A stretch of DNA of 36,627 bases from an uncultured Bacteroidota bacterium. GTDB lineage: Bacteria; Bacteroidota; Bacteroidia; Bacteroidales; VadinHA17. The stretch's first letter is position 1. Each line of letters opens with the position of its first letter. Below the pieces are notes generated by a model. It saw nothing but the letters and a program-made list of their open reading frames with translations. It was not told where the DNA came from and made no database searches. The translations under genes and the position numbers were made by a program. Shown in pieces: positions 26,035-35,065 of this stretch. The stretch spans positions 1 through 36,627 of the forward strand of contig CAIJYD010000095.1 of the NCBI GenBank assembly GCA_903824785.1, read 5' to 3'.

Positions 26035-27734
26035 TTCAGATTATCAAATAGTTTCCTGGCTGTTTCAATGGGTATTTCTTTTGCACCAAGCCACGATACG
26101 ACCCTCGCATCGCGGTTGCCGTTTCTGATCAACAGACCTGCATACTCTGCCGCGCTCTCAAAAGTAATAAATTTTCCGGTCAGATAAGCAAAACTTCCAT
26201 CATCAAGTTGCTGAATATCCACCCCCTTTACTCCTGCTGACCTCCTTATTACTTCAACCATATTCTCTTTAAGCTGTTTTGTCGTTCTGATAATTTCAAC
26301 TCTGAATGTAAGTGTTGGAGGAATAGTGTCAGTTTTCATTCCGCCGGATGACTTAACCATACTAATAAATGGCCTCTTTCCCCACTCTTTTTCAAGGGAT
26401 GCTGCCCTTTCAGCTGAAACTGATTTATTGTCAAGAAGTGAAATGATAAACGCATCATTGAACCCTTTGGCTTTTACAGTAGCTAATGCTTTTATTGCAT
26501 CTGAGGACCTTCTGAACATCCCGGCAGAATAACTGGTTTTGTCTGTTCCGGAAATCTTAAAACCGTAAACGGGCGATATTCCTTTAAAAAATACCGGCGA
26601 TACAGGATTACGAAATACAGCTATCTGAAGACGGTAAATAAGCCCTTCCGGTATTTCAGGATTGAGAATAATCTTCACATCTTTGGCAGAAGAAGGGTAT
26701 TGCAGCACTTCGAAATAACTGAATGTCTCTACGACCTTTTCAGCAGCAGTGGTAATCCGTTTAATTGAATCTGATTGTCTATCTGCTTTATTAACAGGCT
26801 TATTGATTGCCTGAATAACAGAATCTGCAACAACTATTCTGTCAGGTTGATGCAGAGTGTCTCCTCCAACCTCAGTTTTTCCGGCTCCGGAACTGATCCC
26901 ATCTGATAATTTTGCCGTCTCAGGGTTAATTAATGCAAGGGCTTCAAGGTATTTCTGATCGGCAGTCTTTTGGAATGATGCTGCAGCCAGTTCTGTCTGA
27001 GAGATCCTGCTTTTAAAATCAGCTCGTTCAGCGCCTGAAACTGCTTCAGATTCTTTTTTCAATGTTCCTGCCTGAGCCGTTGAGGAGTCAGCTTTAAACT
27101 GAAAACTAAGGGCTTCAGTCAGAATCTTATCATAATCTTCCTTAACAAAAGCCGGCACATAACTTTTTTCAGACGGAATAACCGCAGCTGGTAACGTTTC
27201 TGCCTGACCAGCTCCGGGTATTCTGTTTTTATTAATCCCTTCTGCGCCGTCTTCAGCTTCAGGTAACTCTCCTTTCAATTCGTTGCACTGTTTTATGAAT
27301 AGCGGGATCTCCTTTTCCCGGGCTGCTCTTTTCCCCGCCTGATCTATGTACTGATTATAAGATTTTATAGCTTCAGGGTACATCCCCGACATTTGCTTCG
27401 CCCTTCCAAGATAAAACGAAGCATCTGAAGGCAAAGATTTTACAACTGCATCGTTTTGCAATGCCTGTTCCAGAACTGTGACTGCTTCCTCCGGATCTTT
27501 GCTTAACTTTACAAGGCAAACTCCGGAGTAATATTTATATAAAGGGTCTTTGGGATATTTAATCAGCAGTTCACTGAATTCACTGTAAGCCTGTTCATAA
27601 TCTCCTTTTGAGAAAGTTTCCAGCGAGGACTGACGCGTTGGTTTTGGACGAATATTCTGTGAATAAAGATCAACAGGAAACAAGCTGATAACGAAAATCA
27701 GGAAAAACAGGAATCTCAGAGGGATAAATTTCAT
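26031..27734 (-). CDS. TPR and SPOR-domain envelope protein
   Basis: The 567-residue protein has a signal peptide ending near residue 25 (VDLYSQ). Residues 30-150 contain tetratricopeptide-like repeats (KGDYEQAYSEFSELLIKYPKDPLYKYYSGVCLVKL). A long Ala/Lys/Glu/Ser-rich middle follows. Two SPOR-like domains stand at the end: about 367-436 (starts YRLQIAVFRNP) and 477-552 (FRVEIIRTT..VSWLGAKEI). SPOR domains bind denuded peptidoglycan, often at division sites, so a periplasmic role in the cell wall or division is likely. The proximity to clpS is structural overlap; I see no functional link. The first SPOR domain matches loosely. Confidence 0.75.
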   Translation of the reverse strand: MKFIPLRFLFFLIFVISLFPVDLYSQNIRPKPTRQSSLETFSKGDYEQAYSEFSELLIKYPKDPLYKYYSGVCLVKLSKDPEEAVTVLEQALQNDAVVKSLPSDASFYLGRAKQMSGMYPEAIKSYNQYIDQAGKRAAREKEIPLFIKQCNELKGELPEAEDGAEGINKNRIPGAGQAETLPAAVIPSEKSYVPAFVKEDYDKILTEALSFQFKADSSTAQAGTLKKESEAVSGAERADFKSRISQTELAAASFQKTADQKYLEALALINPETAKLSDGISSGAGKTEVGGDTLHQPDRIVVADSVIQAINKPVNKADRQSDSIKRITTAAEKVVETFSYFEVLQYPSSAKDVKIILNPEIPEGLIYRLQIAVFRNPVSPVFFKGISPVYGFKISGTDKTSYSAGMFRRSSDAIKALATVKAKGFNDAFIISLLDNKSVSAERAASLEKEWGKRPFISMVKSSGGMKTDTIPPTLTFRVEIIRTTKQLKENMVEVIRRSAGVKGVDIQQLDDGSFAYLTGKFITFESAAEYAGLLIRNGNRDARVVSWLGAKEIPIETARKLFDNLK

Positions 27735-27779
27735 AACTTACTACTAAACCACGATGCTCAATTAATAAATAATTAGTTT

Positions 27780-27812
27780 TTTGCTAAAAACAATTCAAAC
27801 TTCGTAAATTTA
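27780..27812 (+). promoter_or_regulatory. Promoter for bcp-recA
   Basis: TTTG (27780-27783) is followed by a 21-base spacer and TAAATTTA (27805-27812), which differs from TAnnTTTG only in the last base. It is 25 bases before the bcp start codon and probably drives bcp and recA together. No LexA-like palindrome is obvious near it. Confidence 0.55.
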
Positions 27813-27837
27813 CCCATCATAACAAAATAAATAAACC

Positions 27838-28302
27838 ATGATACAATTGGAAGAGGGAATGAATGCCCCTGTATTTGAAGGTATCGATCAGAGCGGCAAT
27901 GAGATAAAGCTATCCGGATTCAGAGGTAAAAAGGTTATTTTATATTTCTACCCTAAAGATAATACACCGGGTTGTACAGCTGAAGCCTGTAATCTGCGCG
28001 ATAATTACGATTCACTGCTGAAAAAAGGATTTGCAGTTGTTGGTGTTAGTCCCGACACTGAAAAATCACATAAAGGTTTTGCCGGGAAATACCAGCTGCC
28101 TTTTCCGCTTATTGCTGATACTTCAAAAAAAATAGTCAATGATTATGGCATCTGGGGAGAGAAGAAGATGTATGGAAAGAGCTATTTCGGTGTCATCAGG
28201 ACAACATTTGTAATTGATGAGAAAGGAGTTATAGAAAAGATAATTTCAAAAGTCAATACTGCCGGTCATACTGAACAGATATTTAATATGTATAATCAAT
28301 AA
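27838..28302 (+). CDS. bcp: Thioredoxin-dependent thiol peroxidase (peroxiredoxin Q/BCP)
   Basis: This cytosolic enzyme reduces hydrogen peroxide and organic hydroperoxides with electrons from thioredoxin. The 154-residue protein is full length. The peroxidatic Cys46 lies in [16 protein letters not shown] (36-51), and Cys51 five residues later is the usual resolving Cys of the BCP type. [27 protein letters not shown] follows as in the family. It is separated from recA by 10 bases, so the two are probably co-transcribed. A peroxide-defence gene with a DNA-repair gene makes sense as a stress unit. Confidence 0.95.
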   Translation: MIQLEEGMNAPVFEGIDQSGNEIKLSGFRGKKVILYFYPKDNTPGCTAEACNLRDNYDSLLKKGFAVVGVSPDTEKSHKGFAGKYQLPFPLIADTSKKIVNDYGIWGEKKMYGKSYFGVIRTTFVIDEKGVIEKIISKVNTAGHTEQIFNMYNQ

Positions 28303-28312
28303 ATCCGCCAAT

Positions 28313-29320
28313 ATGAGCAAAGAAAGAAAAGAGATCAACAAAGAAAAACTTAAGGCCCTTGAAGTTACCCTCGGAAAAATTGAAAAGGATTTCGGAAAAG
28401 GTACAATTATGAAGCTGGGCGATCATCCGGTAGATAACATCCAGGTCATCTCGACCGGATCAATCGGACTTGATGCTGCCCTTGGTATAGGTGGGTTACC
28501 GCGCGGAAGGGTAATTGAGATTTACGGCCCGGAAGCATCTGGAAAAACCACACTGGCTATTCATGCCATCGCCGAAGCTCAGAAAAACGGAGGTATCGCT
28601 GCAATAATTGATGCCGAACATACATTCGACCGTAATTACGCCGAGAAACTTGGCGTTGATGTAGAGAATCTTCTCATTTCCCAACCCGACAACGGGGAGC
28701 AGGCACTCGAGATAACCGATAACCTGATCCGCTCCGGAGCACTTGACATTGTTGTTATTGACTCTGTTGCAGCTCTTACCCCAAAGGCTGAAATTGAAGG
28801 AGAGATGGGAGACTCAAAGATGGGTCTGCAGGCACGATTAATGTCGCAGGCACTTAGAAAACTTACCGCTAATATCAATAAAACAAATACCTCCTGCGTA
28901 TTTATAAACCAGCTGAGGGATAAAATCGGAGTTATGTTCGGTAACCCTGAAACAACTACCGGTGGCAATGCCCTGAAATTTTATGCATCAGTAAGGTTGG
29001 ATATAAGAAGAACAAGCCAGCTTAAAGATGGCGAGGAGATTATTGGTTCGCGTACCAGGGTGAAAATTGTAAAGAACAAACTTGCACCACCCTTCAGAAA
29101 AGCTGATTTTGACATACTCTATGGTGAAGGCATATCCCAGCTTGGAGAAATTGTTGACCTTGGGGTTGACTTTGAGATCATCAAAAAAAGTGGCTCATGG
29201 TTCAGCTATGGTGATACTAAACTGGGACAGGGCAGAGATGGCGTCAAACAGATCCTTAAAGACAACCCTGAACTGTACGAAGAACTGAAAGGAAAAGTAT
29301 CCGAAGCTCTTAAAAAATAA
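28313..29320 (+). CDS. recA: RecA recombinase
   Basis: RecA forms a filament on single-stranded DNA, carries out strand exchange and triggers cleavage of LexA-type repressors. The 335-residue protein has an N-terminal helix, Walker A GPEASGKT at 72-79, [12 protein letters not shown], Walker B region [24 protein letters not shown], and loop-2 region [28 protein letters not shown]. Its acidic C-terminal tail is short. All core residues look normal. It lies second after bcp and 17 bases before the S9 peptidase gene. Confidence 0.98.
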   Translation: MSKERKEINKEKLKALEVTLGKIEKDFGKGTIMKLGDHPVDNIQVISTGSIGLDAALGIGGLPRGRVIEIYGPEASGKTTLAIHAIAEAQKNGGIAAIIDAEHTFDRNYAEKLGVDVENLLISQPDNGEQALEITDNLIRSGALDIVVIDSVAALTPKAEIEGEMGDSKMGLQARLMSQALRKLTANINKTNTSCVFINQLRDKIGVMFGNPETTTGGNALKFYASVRLDIRRTSQLKDGEEIIGSRTRVKIVKNKLAPPFRKADFDILYGEGISQLGEIVDLGVDFEIIKKSGSWFSYGDTKLGQGRDGVKQILKDNPELYEELKGKVSEALKK

Positions 29321-29337
29321 TAATTCAAAATAATATT

Positions 29338-31401
29338 ATGATGAAACGATATCTGCTGCCCGGATTTCTTCTGGTGCTGCTTTTGTCTGCATCGTGCCGG
29401 CAAAAAGCAGAAGTTAAGGAAGAACCTTCACCTCAATTCAACAACCAGCTCACTGTCGAAGAGAAAGCCGGTGGAGTAATGACGCCTGAAATTATGTGGA
29501 AATTCCGACGGCTCGGGACTTTCACTCTTGCACCGGATGGTTCAGTTGTACTTTATACGGTAACAGATATCGACCTTCAGAGTGAAGCCAGACAAACCAA
29601 TATTTTTAAATTACCTGCAGCCGGAGGTGAGCCTGTTCAGCTTACCAATGGAGGAGGCTCTTCACCACAATGGTTCAGCAATGGTAAGTCAATCGCATTT
29701 GTCAGGAAGGGAAACCTCTGGACCATGAAGGCTGACGGATCGGAACAAAAGATGGTTACCGGCATCAGCGATTTTGAAATTTTCAGTATATCACCGAAAG
29801 ATGATAAAATCTATTTTACAAGGAGAGTTAAGCTCGATCAGACTGCCAATGAGAAACATAACCTTCCAAAAGCCCACGTCAGAATAATCGATAACCTGAT
29901 GTACCGCCACTGGAACTACTGGAACGATTTCTCATACAGCCATATTTTTGTTGCTTCATTTAACGGAAACAATGTCTCCGATGAAAAAGACATCATGAAA
30001 GGTCAACGTTTTGAAGCACCTACTGCACCAAACTTCGATGAAGGAGAGATTGGATGGAGCCCCGATGGAGAATCAATTGCCTATACCTCAAAAAGGCTGA
30101 ATGGAATGGAAGATGCAAAAAGCACCAATTCCGATATATTTCTTTATAATCTTTCATCGGCGACAGAGATTAATATAACCGAAGGCAATAAAGGTTTCGA
30201 CAAGTATCCCGTATTTTCTCCGGATGGCTCAAAAATAGCCTACCAAAGCATGGAAAGAGATGGATATGAAGGTGACCTTGACCGTCTTATGATCTATGAC
30301 CTGAAAGAGGGAAATAGCACCTGGATCTCCAAAGGGTGGGATTTTGATGTTGAGAATATTACCTGGGCAAACAGTCAGACAATATACTTTACCTGTGCAT
30401 ACCTTGGCACCGGTCAGATCTTTAAAACAAATATTTCCGGAAAAGGTGTAGATATTGTAACTAAAGGGATTCACGATATGGGGCCTCTCAACCTTAAATC
30501 AGGGGTGCTTGTTTCCGGGGTTGTTTCCATGTCGATGGCTCCCGAGATATCGGTTGTTGATATGGCAGGCGGAGAGGTAAAACAGATCACATTTATCAAC
30601 AAATCTGTTTATGAATCCATTAAGATGGGAAAGGTTGAGGAGAGATATATCAAAACAAAAGACAAAAAAGATCTGCAGATGTGGATCATCTATCCCCCCG
30701 ATTTTGATCCCGCAAAGAAATATCCGGCTCTCCTTTACTGCAAGGGTGGTCCCCAGGGACCATTAGGACAAAGCTGGTCGTACAGGTGGAATTACCAGAT
30801 GATGGCTGCCAAAGGCTATATTGTCATAGCTCCCAACCGTCGTGGAAACTCCGGTTTCGGTCAGGAATGGAAAGAGCAGATATCAGGCGATTATGGCGGA
30901 CTGAACATACAGGACTATCTTGATGCCACAGATGCAATGGCCAAAGAACCTTTTGTGGATGCAGCACGTCTTGGAGCTGTTGGAGCCAGCTATGGCGGAT
31001 ATTCTGTCTTTTATCTGGCCGGGATGCATGCCGGACGGTTTAAAGCTTTTATATCGCATTGCGGTATGTTCAATTTAACCAGCTGGTATGGATCTACAGA
31101 GGAGTTGTGGTTCCCTGACAAGGATCTTGGCGGCCCTTACTGGAGAGGAGCAAAAAGTTACACCTACTCCCCTCACCTGATGGCAGATAACTGGGATACT
31201 CCTATTCTGATAATTACCGGCGCAAACGACTTCAGGATACCTTATACTCAAAGCATGGAGGCATTTCAGGCAGCCCAGCTGCACGGAGTCCCCAGCAGAT
31301 TACTGTTCTTCGAAGATGAATATCATTTCGTCACGAAACCGCAGAATGCAGTAATATGGCAGAGAGAGTTTTTTGAGTTTCTGGAGACGTATCTAAAGTA
31401 A
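29338..31401 (+). CDS. S9-family (prolyl oligopeptidase/DPP-type) peptidase lipoprotein
   Basis: The 687-residue protein has a signal sequence with lipobox SASC (Cys20), so it is predicted to be a lipid-anchored periplasmic peptidase. Residues 50-400 form a WD40-like beta propeller with TolB-type repeats (GEIGWSPDGESIAYTS, YPVFSPDGSKIAYQS). The C-terminal alpha/beta-hydrolase domain carries a full triad: Ser551 in GASYGGYS, Asp631 in TGANDFRIP and His663 in EDEYHF. This layout belongs to dipeptidyl/acylaminoacyl peptidases that trim short peptides. Its start could also be the second ATG at 29341. A strong terminator follows directly, ending the bcp-recA-S9 stretch. Confidence 0.9.
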   Translation: MMKRYLLPGFLLVLLLSASCRQKAEVKEEPSPQFNNQLTVEEKAGGVMTPEIMWKFRRLGTFTLAPDGSVVLYTVTDIDLQSEARQTNIFKLPAAGGEPVQLTNGGGSSPQWFSNGKSIAFVRKGNLWTMKADGSEQKMVTGISDFEIFSISPKDDKIYFTRRVKLDQTANEKHNLPKAHVRIIDNLMYRHWNYWNDFSYSHIFVASFNGNNVSDEKDIMKGQRFEAPTAPNFDEGEIGWSPDGESIAYTSKRLNGMEDAKSTNSDIFLYNLSSATEINITEGNKGFDKYPVFSPDGSKIAYQSMERDGYEGDLDRLMIYDLKEGNSTWISKGWDFDVENITWANSQTIYFTCAYLGTGQIFKTNISGKGVDIVTKGIHDMGPLNLKSGVLVSGVVSMSMAPEISVVDMAGGEVKQITFINKSVYESIKMGKVEERYIKTKDKKDLQMWIIYPPDFDPAKKYPALLYCKGGPQGPLGQSWSYRWNYQMMAAKGYIVIAPNRRGNSGFGQEWKEQISGDYGGLNIQDYLDATDAMAKEPFVDAARLGAVGASYGGYSVFYLAGMHAGRFKAFISHCGMFNLTSWYGSTEELWFPDKDLGGPYWRGAKSYTYSPHLMADNWDTPILIITGANDFRIPYTQSMEAFQAAQLHGVPSRLLFFEDEYHFVTKPQNAVIWQREFFEFLETYLK

Positions 31402-31408
31402 GGCGACG

Positions 31409-31450
31409 GGCTAGAGGCTCCAGATAGTTATCTGGAGCCTCTAGCCTTTG
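31409..31450 (+). terminator. Long perfect-stem terminator after the S9 peptidase gene
   Basis: An 18-base perfect inverted repeat pairs 31409-31426 (GGCTAGAGGCTCCAGATA) with 31429-31446, with only two bases between the arms (in practice a 4-base loop). TTTG and an AT-rich tract follow. The stem is longer than usual for an intrinsic terminator, and its short T run doubles as the -33 box of the next promoter. Confidence 0.75.
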
Positions 31451-31478
31451 TTAATTATTTAAAAAGTATGTATATTTG
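31447..31478 (+). promoter_or_regulatory. Promoter of the first AAA_14/DUF4143 gene
   Basis: TTTG (31447-31450), a 20-base spacer and TATATTTG (31471-31478) match the Bacteroidota consensus exactly. The expected transcription start is about 20 bases before the ATG at 31505. The -33 box lies directly against the terminator stem of the upstream gene. Confidence 0.8.
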
Positions 31479-31503
31479 CAATGTGATTGCTTAATTGCAT
31501 ATA
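31471..31503. promoter_or_regulatory. Operator-like repeats between -7 box and start codon
   Basis: The segment reads TATATTTGCAAT (31471-31482), then GTG, then ATTGC (31486-31490), then ATTGCATATA (31494-31503). GCAAT-GTG-ATTGC is a perfect 5-bp palindrome. The outer arms TATATTTGCAAT and ATTGCATATA form an imperfect inverted repeat. The array overlaps the -7 box and the start of transcription and ends one base before the ATG, as expected for a repressor site. No repressor is adjacent. Confidence 0.45.
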
Positions 31504-31504
31504 A

Positions 31505-32671
31505 ATGTTTATAGAACGTAACATTACTCAACATATCAGACAAATGCTCCTGAAGTTTCCTGTTCTTTCTTTGACAGGACCGAGGCAATCAGGAAAAACA
31601 ACCCTATTAAAAAATGCATTTCCAAATTACAAATACTTTAATCTTGAAAGAATTGATCTGAGGGATTTGATAATGTCTGATCCTATGGGTTTTCTGAAAA
31701 CAACCGGCCCTCAGGTAATTTTTGACGAAGCCCAGATTATTCCTGAACTTTTCAGCTATATACAAGTAGTTTCTGATGAACAAAATACACCGGGGCAATA
31801 TATCCTTTCAGGCTCACAAAGTTTTTTAATGAATGAGAATATCTCTCAGTCGCTCGCAGGAAGGGTTAGAATAAGCCATTTGTTCCCATTTGACATGACA
31901 GAGTTGAAACCTGCTAAAAATGAAGACATCTGTAAAACCATATTGAAAGGATTTTACCCCAGACTTTACGACAATTCCATTGCCGCAAGTGATTTTTACC
32001 CTTCATATCTGCAAACATATATCGAAAGAGATGTCAGAACATTAAAAGCAATAGAAAATCTGAATTCTTTTTCACGCTTTTTGGGTTTATGCGCCGGAAG
32101 AATAGGCCAAGTGTTAAACCTTACATCACTTGCAAACGATGCTGGCGTCTCTGTAAACACTGCTAAAGCCTGGCTCTCATTATTGGAATCGAGTTTTATT
32201 CTTTTTCAGTTGCGACCTTATTACAGAAACTTTACCAAAAGGCTAATAAAAGCGCCAAAACTGTACTTTTATGATACAGGAGTAGCCTGCTCTCTGCTCA
32301 GGCTTGTAAGTCCGGAAATGGTAAGTACTCACTATCTTTATGGGGCACTGTTCGAGAACCTTGTTATAAGCGAAATTGTTAAAATTCAGCACCACTCAGG
32401 CAAAAGACCTTCTGTATGGTACTGGCGGGAAAGTAATGGATCGGAAATAGATTGCATTATTGAAAAAGAAAATAACGATATCATTGCTCTTGAAATTAAA
32501 GGGGGACAGACTTTTAACAAAGATTACCTGAAAAATCTTAAAAACTTTCCTGACAAGGGGAAAAACATTCATAAGGAACTTATCTATACAGGAGATCATA
32601 CAACTACCGTCTCAAATGTTACGCTTACAGCATGGAACGATTTCTCTTCGTTCCTGAATGAGAAGCTATAG
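31505..32671 (+). CDS. AAA_14/DUF4143 ATPase
   Basis: The 388-residue protein has an N-terminal P-loop domain (AAA_14) with Walker A GPRQSGKT at 25-32, Walker B VIFDEAQ at 71-77 and the GSQSFLM sensor strand. A helical/winged segment around 200-245 has SLANDAGVSVNTAKAWLSLLESSFILFQL. The C-terminal DUF4143 domain has YFYDTGVACSLLRL and WYWRESNGSEIDCIIE..IIALEIKGG, which resembles the D-(x)n-ExK pattern of PD-(D/E)xK nucleases (Asp in EIDCII, Glu and Lys in ALEIKG). The family is widespread in Bacteroidota and archaea without an established role. A second copy lies at 35127-36374. It has its own promoter and converges on miaA. Confidence 0.85.
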   Translation: MFIERNITQHIRQMLLKFPVLSLTGPRQSGKTTLLKNAFPNYKYFNLERIDLRDLIMSDPMGFLKTTGPQVIFDEAQIIPELFSYIQVVSDEQNTPGQYILSGSQSFLMNENISQSLAGRVRISHLFPFDMTELKPAKNEDICKTILKGFYPRLYDNSIAASDFYPSYLQTYIERDVRTLKAIENLNSFSRFLGLCAGRIGQVLNLTSLANDAGVSVNTAKAWLSLLESSFILFQLRPYYRNFTKRLIKAPKLYFYDTGVACSLLRLVSPEMVSTHYLYGALFENLVISEIVKIQHHSGKRPSVWYWRESNGSEIDCIIEKENNDIIALEIKGGQTFNKDYLKNLKNFPDKGKNIHKELIYTGDHTTTVSNVTLTAWNDFSSFLNEKL

Positions 32672-32682
32672 CGAAGGAGGAC

Positions 32683-32700
32683 TTTCAACCCCTTCAACTT
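32683..32700. repeat. Two units of the 9-bp YTTCAACYY repeat
   Basis: TTTCAACCC followed directly by CTTCAACTT lies 12 bases after the stop codon of the first AAA_14 gene. The identical 18-mer occurs in the terminal array at 36503-36520, so this is probably an unexpanded copy of the same element. Confidence 0.7.
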
Positions 32701-32750
32701 TACCTGAGTTTTAAGTGCCTGAAGTACGATGAAAAGTATCTGGGTTCAGA

Positions 32751-33677
32751 TTATGTTTTCAGCAACTCCATCACCGCTTTTACTTTCTCATCCAGTGGCA
32801 TCTCTCCATCAAGCCAGTTGATTTTTATCCCCCGCTTCTCCATTCCGCGGAACCATGTCATCTGCCTTTTTGCAAACTGGTGAATGGCCGTTTCAAGATT
32901 AAGGACCATTTCATCATACGAAAATTTTCCTGTCAGAAAAAGAGTAATGAACTTATATTCAAGTCCATAATAAATCAGTGTATTGGTATCAATCCCCTTT
33001 TCTATCAGTCCTTTTACTTCATCAACCATACCGTTATCCAGTCGCTGTTTAAGACGTTCTGTAATTCTTCTTCGTCGAGTCTCCCTATCCAACATTACTC
33101 CTACCACAAGCGACTTTACTTTTGGGAATTCCGTATAAAGTGCCATCTTGTTTCGGCTGAAATGTTCAATCTCAATGGCCCTTATAACCCTCTTCTTTGT
33201 ATCTATATCTGTTATGTTGTGCAGGTTTTTATAGGTTGAAAGGATCTCCATCAGCTCTTCCACCGGTTTCTTCTCAAGTTCCATCCTCAGTCCGCTGTCG
33301 GGAGGCACCTCAAACATTTTGTAACCTGTGATAATACTGTCGGCATACATACCTGATCCACCGCAAACAACAGGAAAGACCTTGCGTTCTTTCAGATCAG
33401 AATAGACTTTGATAAAATCACGCTGGTATTCGAATACGTTATATTTATAGCCCGGATCGGCAATATCGATCAGATGGCATGATATCCGGTTCCCGTTAAA
33501 ATTATAATCATCATAATCCTTTCCTGTTCCAAGGTTCATTCCACGATATACCTGACGCGAATCGGCACTGATGATCTCACTTCCGGTTTGTGCCGCAATG
33601 GCAACAGCAAGCGATGTCTTTCCTGATGCAGTAGGTCCGGTAACAACCAACAGGTCAAAGTCTGAATTGAATTCCAA
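32751..33677 (-). CDS. miaA: tRNA dimethylallyltransferase (MiaA)
   Basis: MiaA adds a dimethylallyl group to N6 of adenosine 37 in tRNAs reading codons that start with U. The 308-residue protein has the P-loop GPTASGKT at 14-21, SADSRQVYRGMNLGTGKD at 35-52 with the conserved DSRQVY, CGGSGMYADSIITGY in the middle, the RRITERLKQRLDNGMVDEVKGL helix, and TAIHQFAKRQMTWFRGM near the end. Bacteroidota often encode two MiaA-like proteins; I cannot tell if another exists outside the window. It is divergent from smpB with 82 bases between the starts. Confidence 0.93.
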   Translation of the reverse strand: MEFNSDFDLLVVTGPTASGKTSLAVAIAAQTGSEIISADSRQVYRGMNLGTGKDYDDYNFNGNRISCHLIDIADPGYKYNVFEYQRDFIKVYSDLKERKVFPVVCGGSGMYADSIITGYKMFEVPPDSGLRMELEKKPVEELMEILSTYKNLHNITDIDTKKRVIRAIEIEHFSRNKMALYTEFPKVKSLVVGVMLDRETRRRRITERLKQRLDNGMVDEVKGLIEKGIDTNTLIYYGLEYKFITLFLTGKFSYDEMVLNLETAIHQFAKRQMTWFRGMEKRGIKINWLDGEMPLDEKVKAVMELLKT

Positions 33678-33729
33678 AGTGTCTCTATTAATGATTTCTT
33701 AAGGAAAAGCAATTTACCATTAATTTACT

Positions 33730-33737
33730 TAATTTTG
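33730..33737 (+). promoter_or_regulatory. Candidate -7 box for smpB
   Basis: TAATTTTG matches TAnnTTTG and ends 22 bases before the smpB start codon. I see no TTTG at the right distance upstream, so support is partial. Confidence 0.45.
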
Positions 33738-33759
33738 CATCCTTCGTTAAGATATTCAG

Positions 33760-34218
33760 ATGAAAGGTGGCAAAGGCAATATTGTAATCAAAAATAAGAA
33801 GTCCTCGCATGACTACGAGTTCCTCGAGAAATTCATTGCAGGAATAAAGCTCTGCGGAACCGAAATAAAATCGATAAGACTTGGAAAGGCCACTATTGCA
33901 GATTCCTATTGCCTGTTCGAAAACGGAGAACTCTACCTCAGGGGAATGCATGTCTCTGAATACTGGTGGGGTAACCTTAACAACCACGACCCTCTGCGCG
34001 ACCGAAAGCTTCTTCTTACCGCCCGTGAGTTAAGAAAAATAGAGCGAAAAGTAAAAGAGACCGGTCTTACCATTATTGTAATAAAAATCTTTATCAACGA
34101 CAGGGGACTTGCAAAAGCTGAAATTGCAATCTCAAAAGGCAAAAAAGAGTACGACAAGCGCGAAACACTCAAAAGGAAAGATGCCACCAGAGAGATGGAT
34201 CGTATGAGAAAAGTCTGA
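33760..34218 (+). CDS. smpB: SsrA-binding protein SmpB
   Basis: SmpB binds tmRNA (SsrA) and brings it to stalled ribosomes for trans-translation. The 152-residue protein is full length. It has NKKSSHDYEFLEKFIAGIKLCGTEIKSIRLGKATIADSY (11-49, the family has GTEVKS here), LYLRGMHVSEY, RKLLLTARELRKIERKVKETGLTIIVIKIF, and the basic C-terminal tail KGKKEYDKRETLKRKDATREM that enters the ribosome. tmRNA itself is not seen in this window. Confidence 0.96.
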   Translation: MKGGKGNIVIKNKKSSHDYEFLEKFIAGIKLCGTEIKSIRLGKATIADSYCLFENGELYLRGMHVSEYWWGNLNNHDPLRDRKLLLTARELRKIERKVKETGLTIIVIKIFINDRGLAKAEIAISKGKKEYDKRETLKRKDATREMDRMRKV

Positions 34219-34385
34219 AACGTCCTCTCCCATTTCATTCCTGTCGCTCATTCATTTTCCCTTTACAATACAACATGCATTGAGTAATATCATATTGAAA
34301 AATAATTTGTCACAATTTTATTTCAATATCATTTTGGTATAATAAAAATTGTATTTTTAAAAAGTGGGAAAATTAAGGCTGCAAC
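34219..34385. other. Spacer between smpB and the Crp/Fnr gene
   Basis: These 167 bases are AT-rich after about 34260. The element TTTCAATATCATTTTGG lies at 34320-34336, close to a similar AATATCATATTGAAA at 34286-34300. The two form an inverted repeat (TTTCAATAT.. / ..ATATTGAAA) that could be an operator for the regulator gene. No consensus promoter is evident. Confidence 0.35.
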
Positions 34386-34952
34386 ATGGAATCAGTTTTT
34401 GATTTTTTTGATAAATACATGCCTCTTTCACTTGAAGCTCAGAATATTATCTTAAATACTTTCGATGAGGTACATCATAAGAAAGGTGAGATAATAATTA
34501 CTGAGGGAAAGCTGAATCCATATCTTTTTGTAATAAAAAAAGGTATTGTTCGCGGTTTTATTGCCACCGAACATGGCGAGAGAACAGTAACGCTCTGGCA
34601 GGAAAACGAACCGTTTGGGGAAATTAATGAACAACTTGCTGTAAGATCTTATCAGGTATTGGAAGATTCTGTCATGTACAGATTCAATGCTAAACTTTTC
34701 CGTAAGCTCTTTGATACAAACCTCGAAATCGGCACTTTGGGAAGGCTTATGCTTGAAAAATATTTTCATAAAAATGAAATATCCAAACACCAGTATGATA
34801 AATTGACTGTTCTTCAGAAATATATGCTGTTTGTATCAGAACGCCCGGGTATGATACATCGTGTTAAATTCATCCATATTGCTTCATATCTCAACATGTC
34901 GCCCGAAACGTTCTCCCGTATTCTCTCCACGATGGTAAAATTCGACGAGTAG
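34386..34952 (+). CDS. Crp/Fnr-family transcriptional regulator
   Basis: The 188-residue protein has a cyclic-nucleotide-binding-fold domain (about 10-120: KKGEIIITEGKLNPYLFVIKKGIVRGFI, then EPFGEINEQLAVRSYQVLEDS) and a short winged-helix DNA-binding end. The helix-turn-helix is VKFIHIASYLNMSPETFSRILSTM (about 160-183). The phosphate-binding RS/RT pair of cAMP-binding CRP is not clear, so the ligand is uncertain; many Bacteroidota members are cAMP-independent. No Fnr-type cysteine cluster is present. An inverted repeat upstream (34286-34336) could be autoregulatory. Its targets are unknown. Confidence 0.85.
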   Translation: MESVFDFFDKYMPLSLEAQNIILNTFDEVHHKKGEIIITEGKLNPYLFVIKKGIVRGFIATEHGERTVTLWQENEPFGEINEQLAVRSYQVLEDSVMYRFNAKLFRKLFDTNLEIGTLGRLMLEKYFHKNEISKHQYDKLTVLQKYMLFVSERPGMIHRVKFIHIASYLNMSPETFSRILSTMVKFDE

Positions 34953-34984
34953 CAGATTCCGCACACCGCATGCCACATTCCATT

Positions 34985-35026
34985 TTTCAACCCCTTTAAC
35001 CTGCGTCGCACAACGCAAGCCGCAGG
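34985..35026. repeat. Degenerate 9-bp repeat and GC-rich inverted repeat
   Basis: TTTCAACCC followed by CTTTAACCT (34985-35002) is a degenerate pair of the YTTCAACYY units. It runs into a GC-rich inverted repeat, CCTGCG (35000-35005) / CGCAGG (35021-35026). This lies between the Crp/Fnr gene and the second AAA_14 gene and may act as a weak terminator. Confidence 0.5.
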
Positions 35027-35065
35027 CAGAAGGCCATGAAGTTTTATTTTTGCCTATAAAAATAC

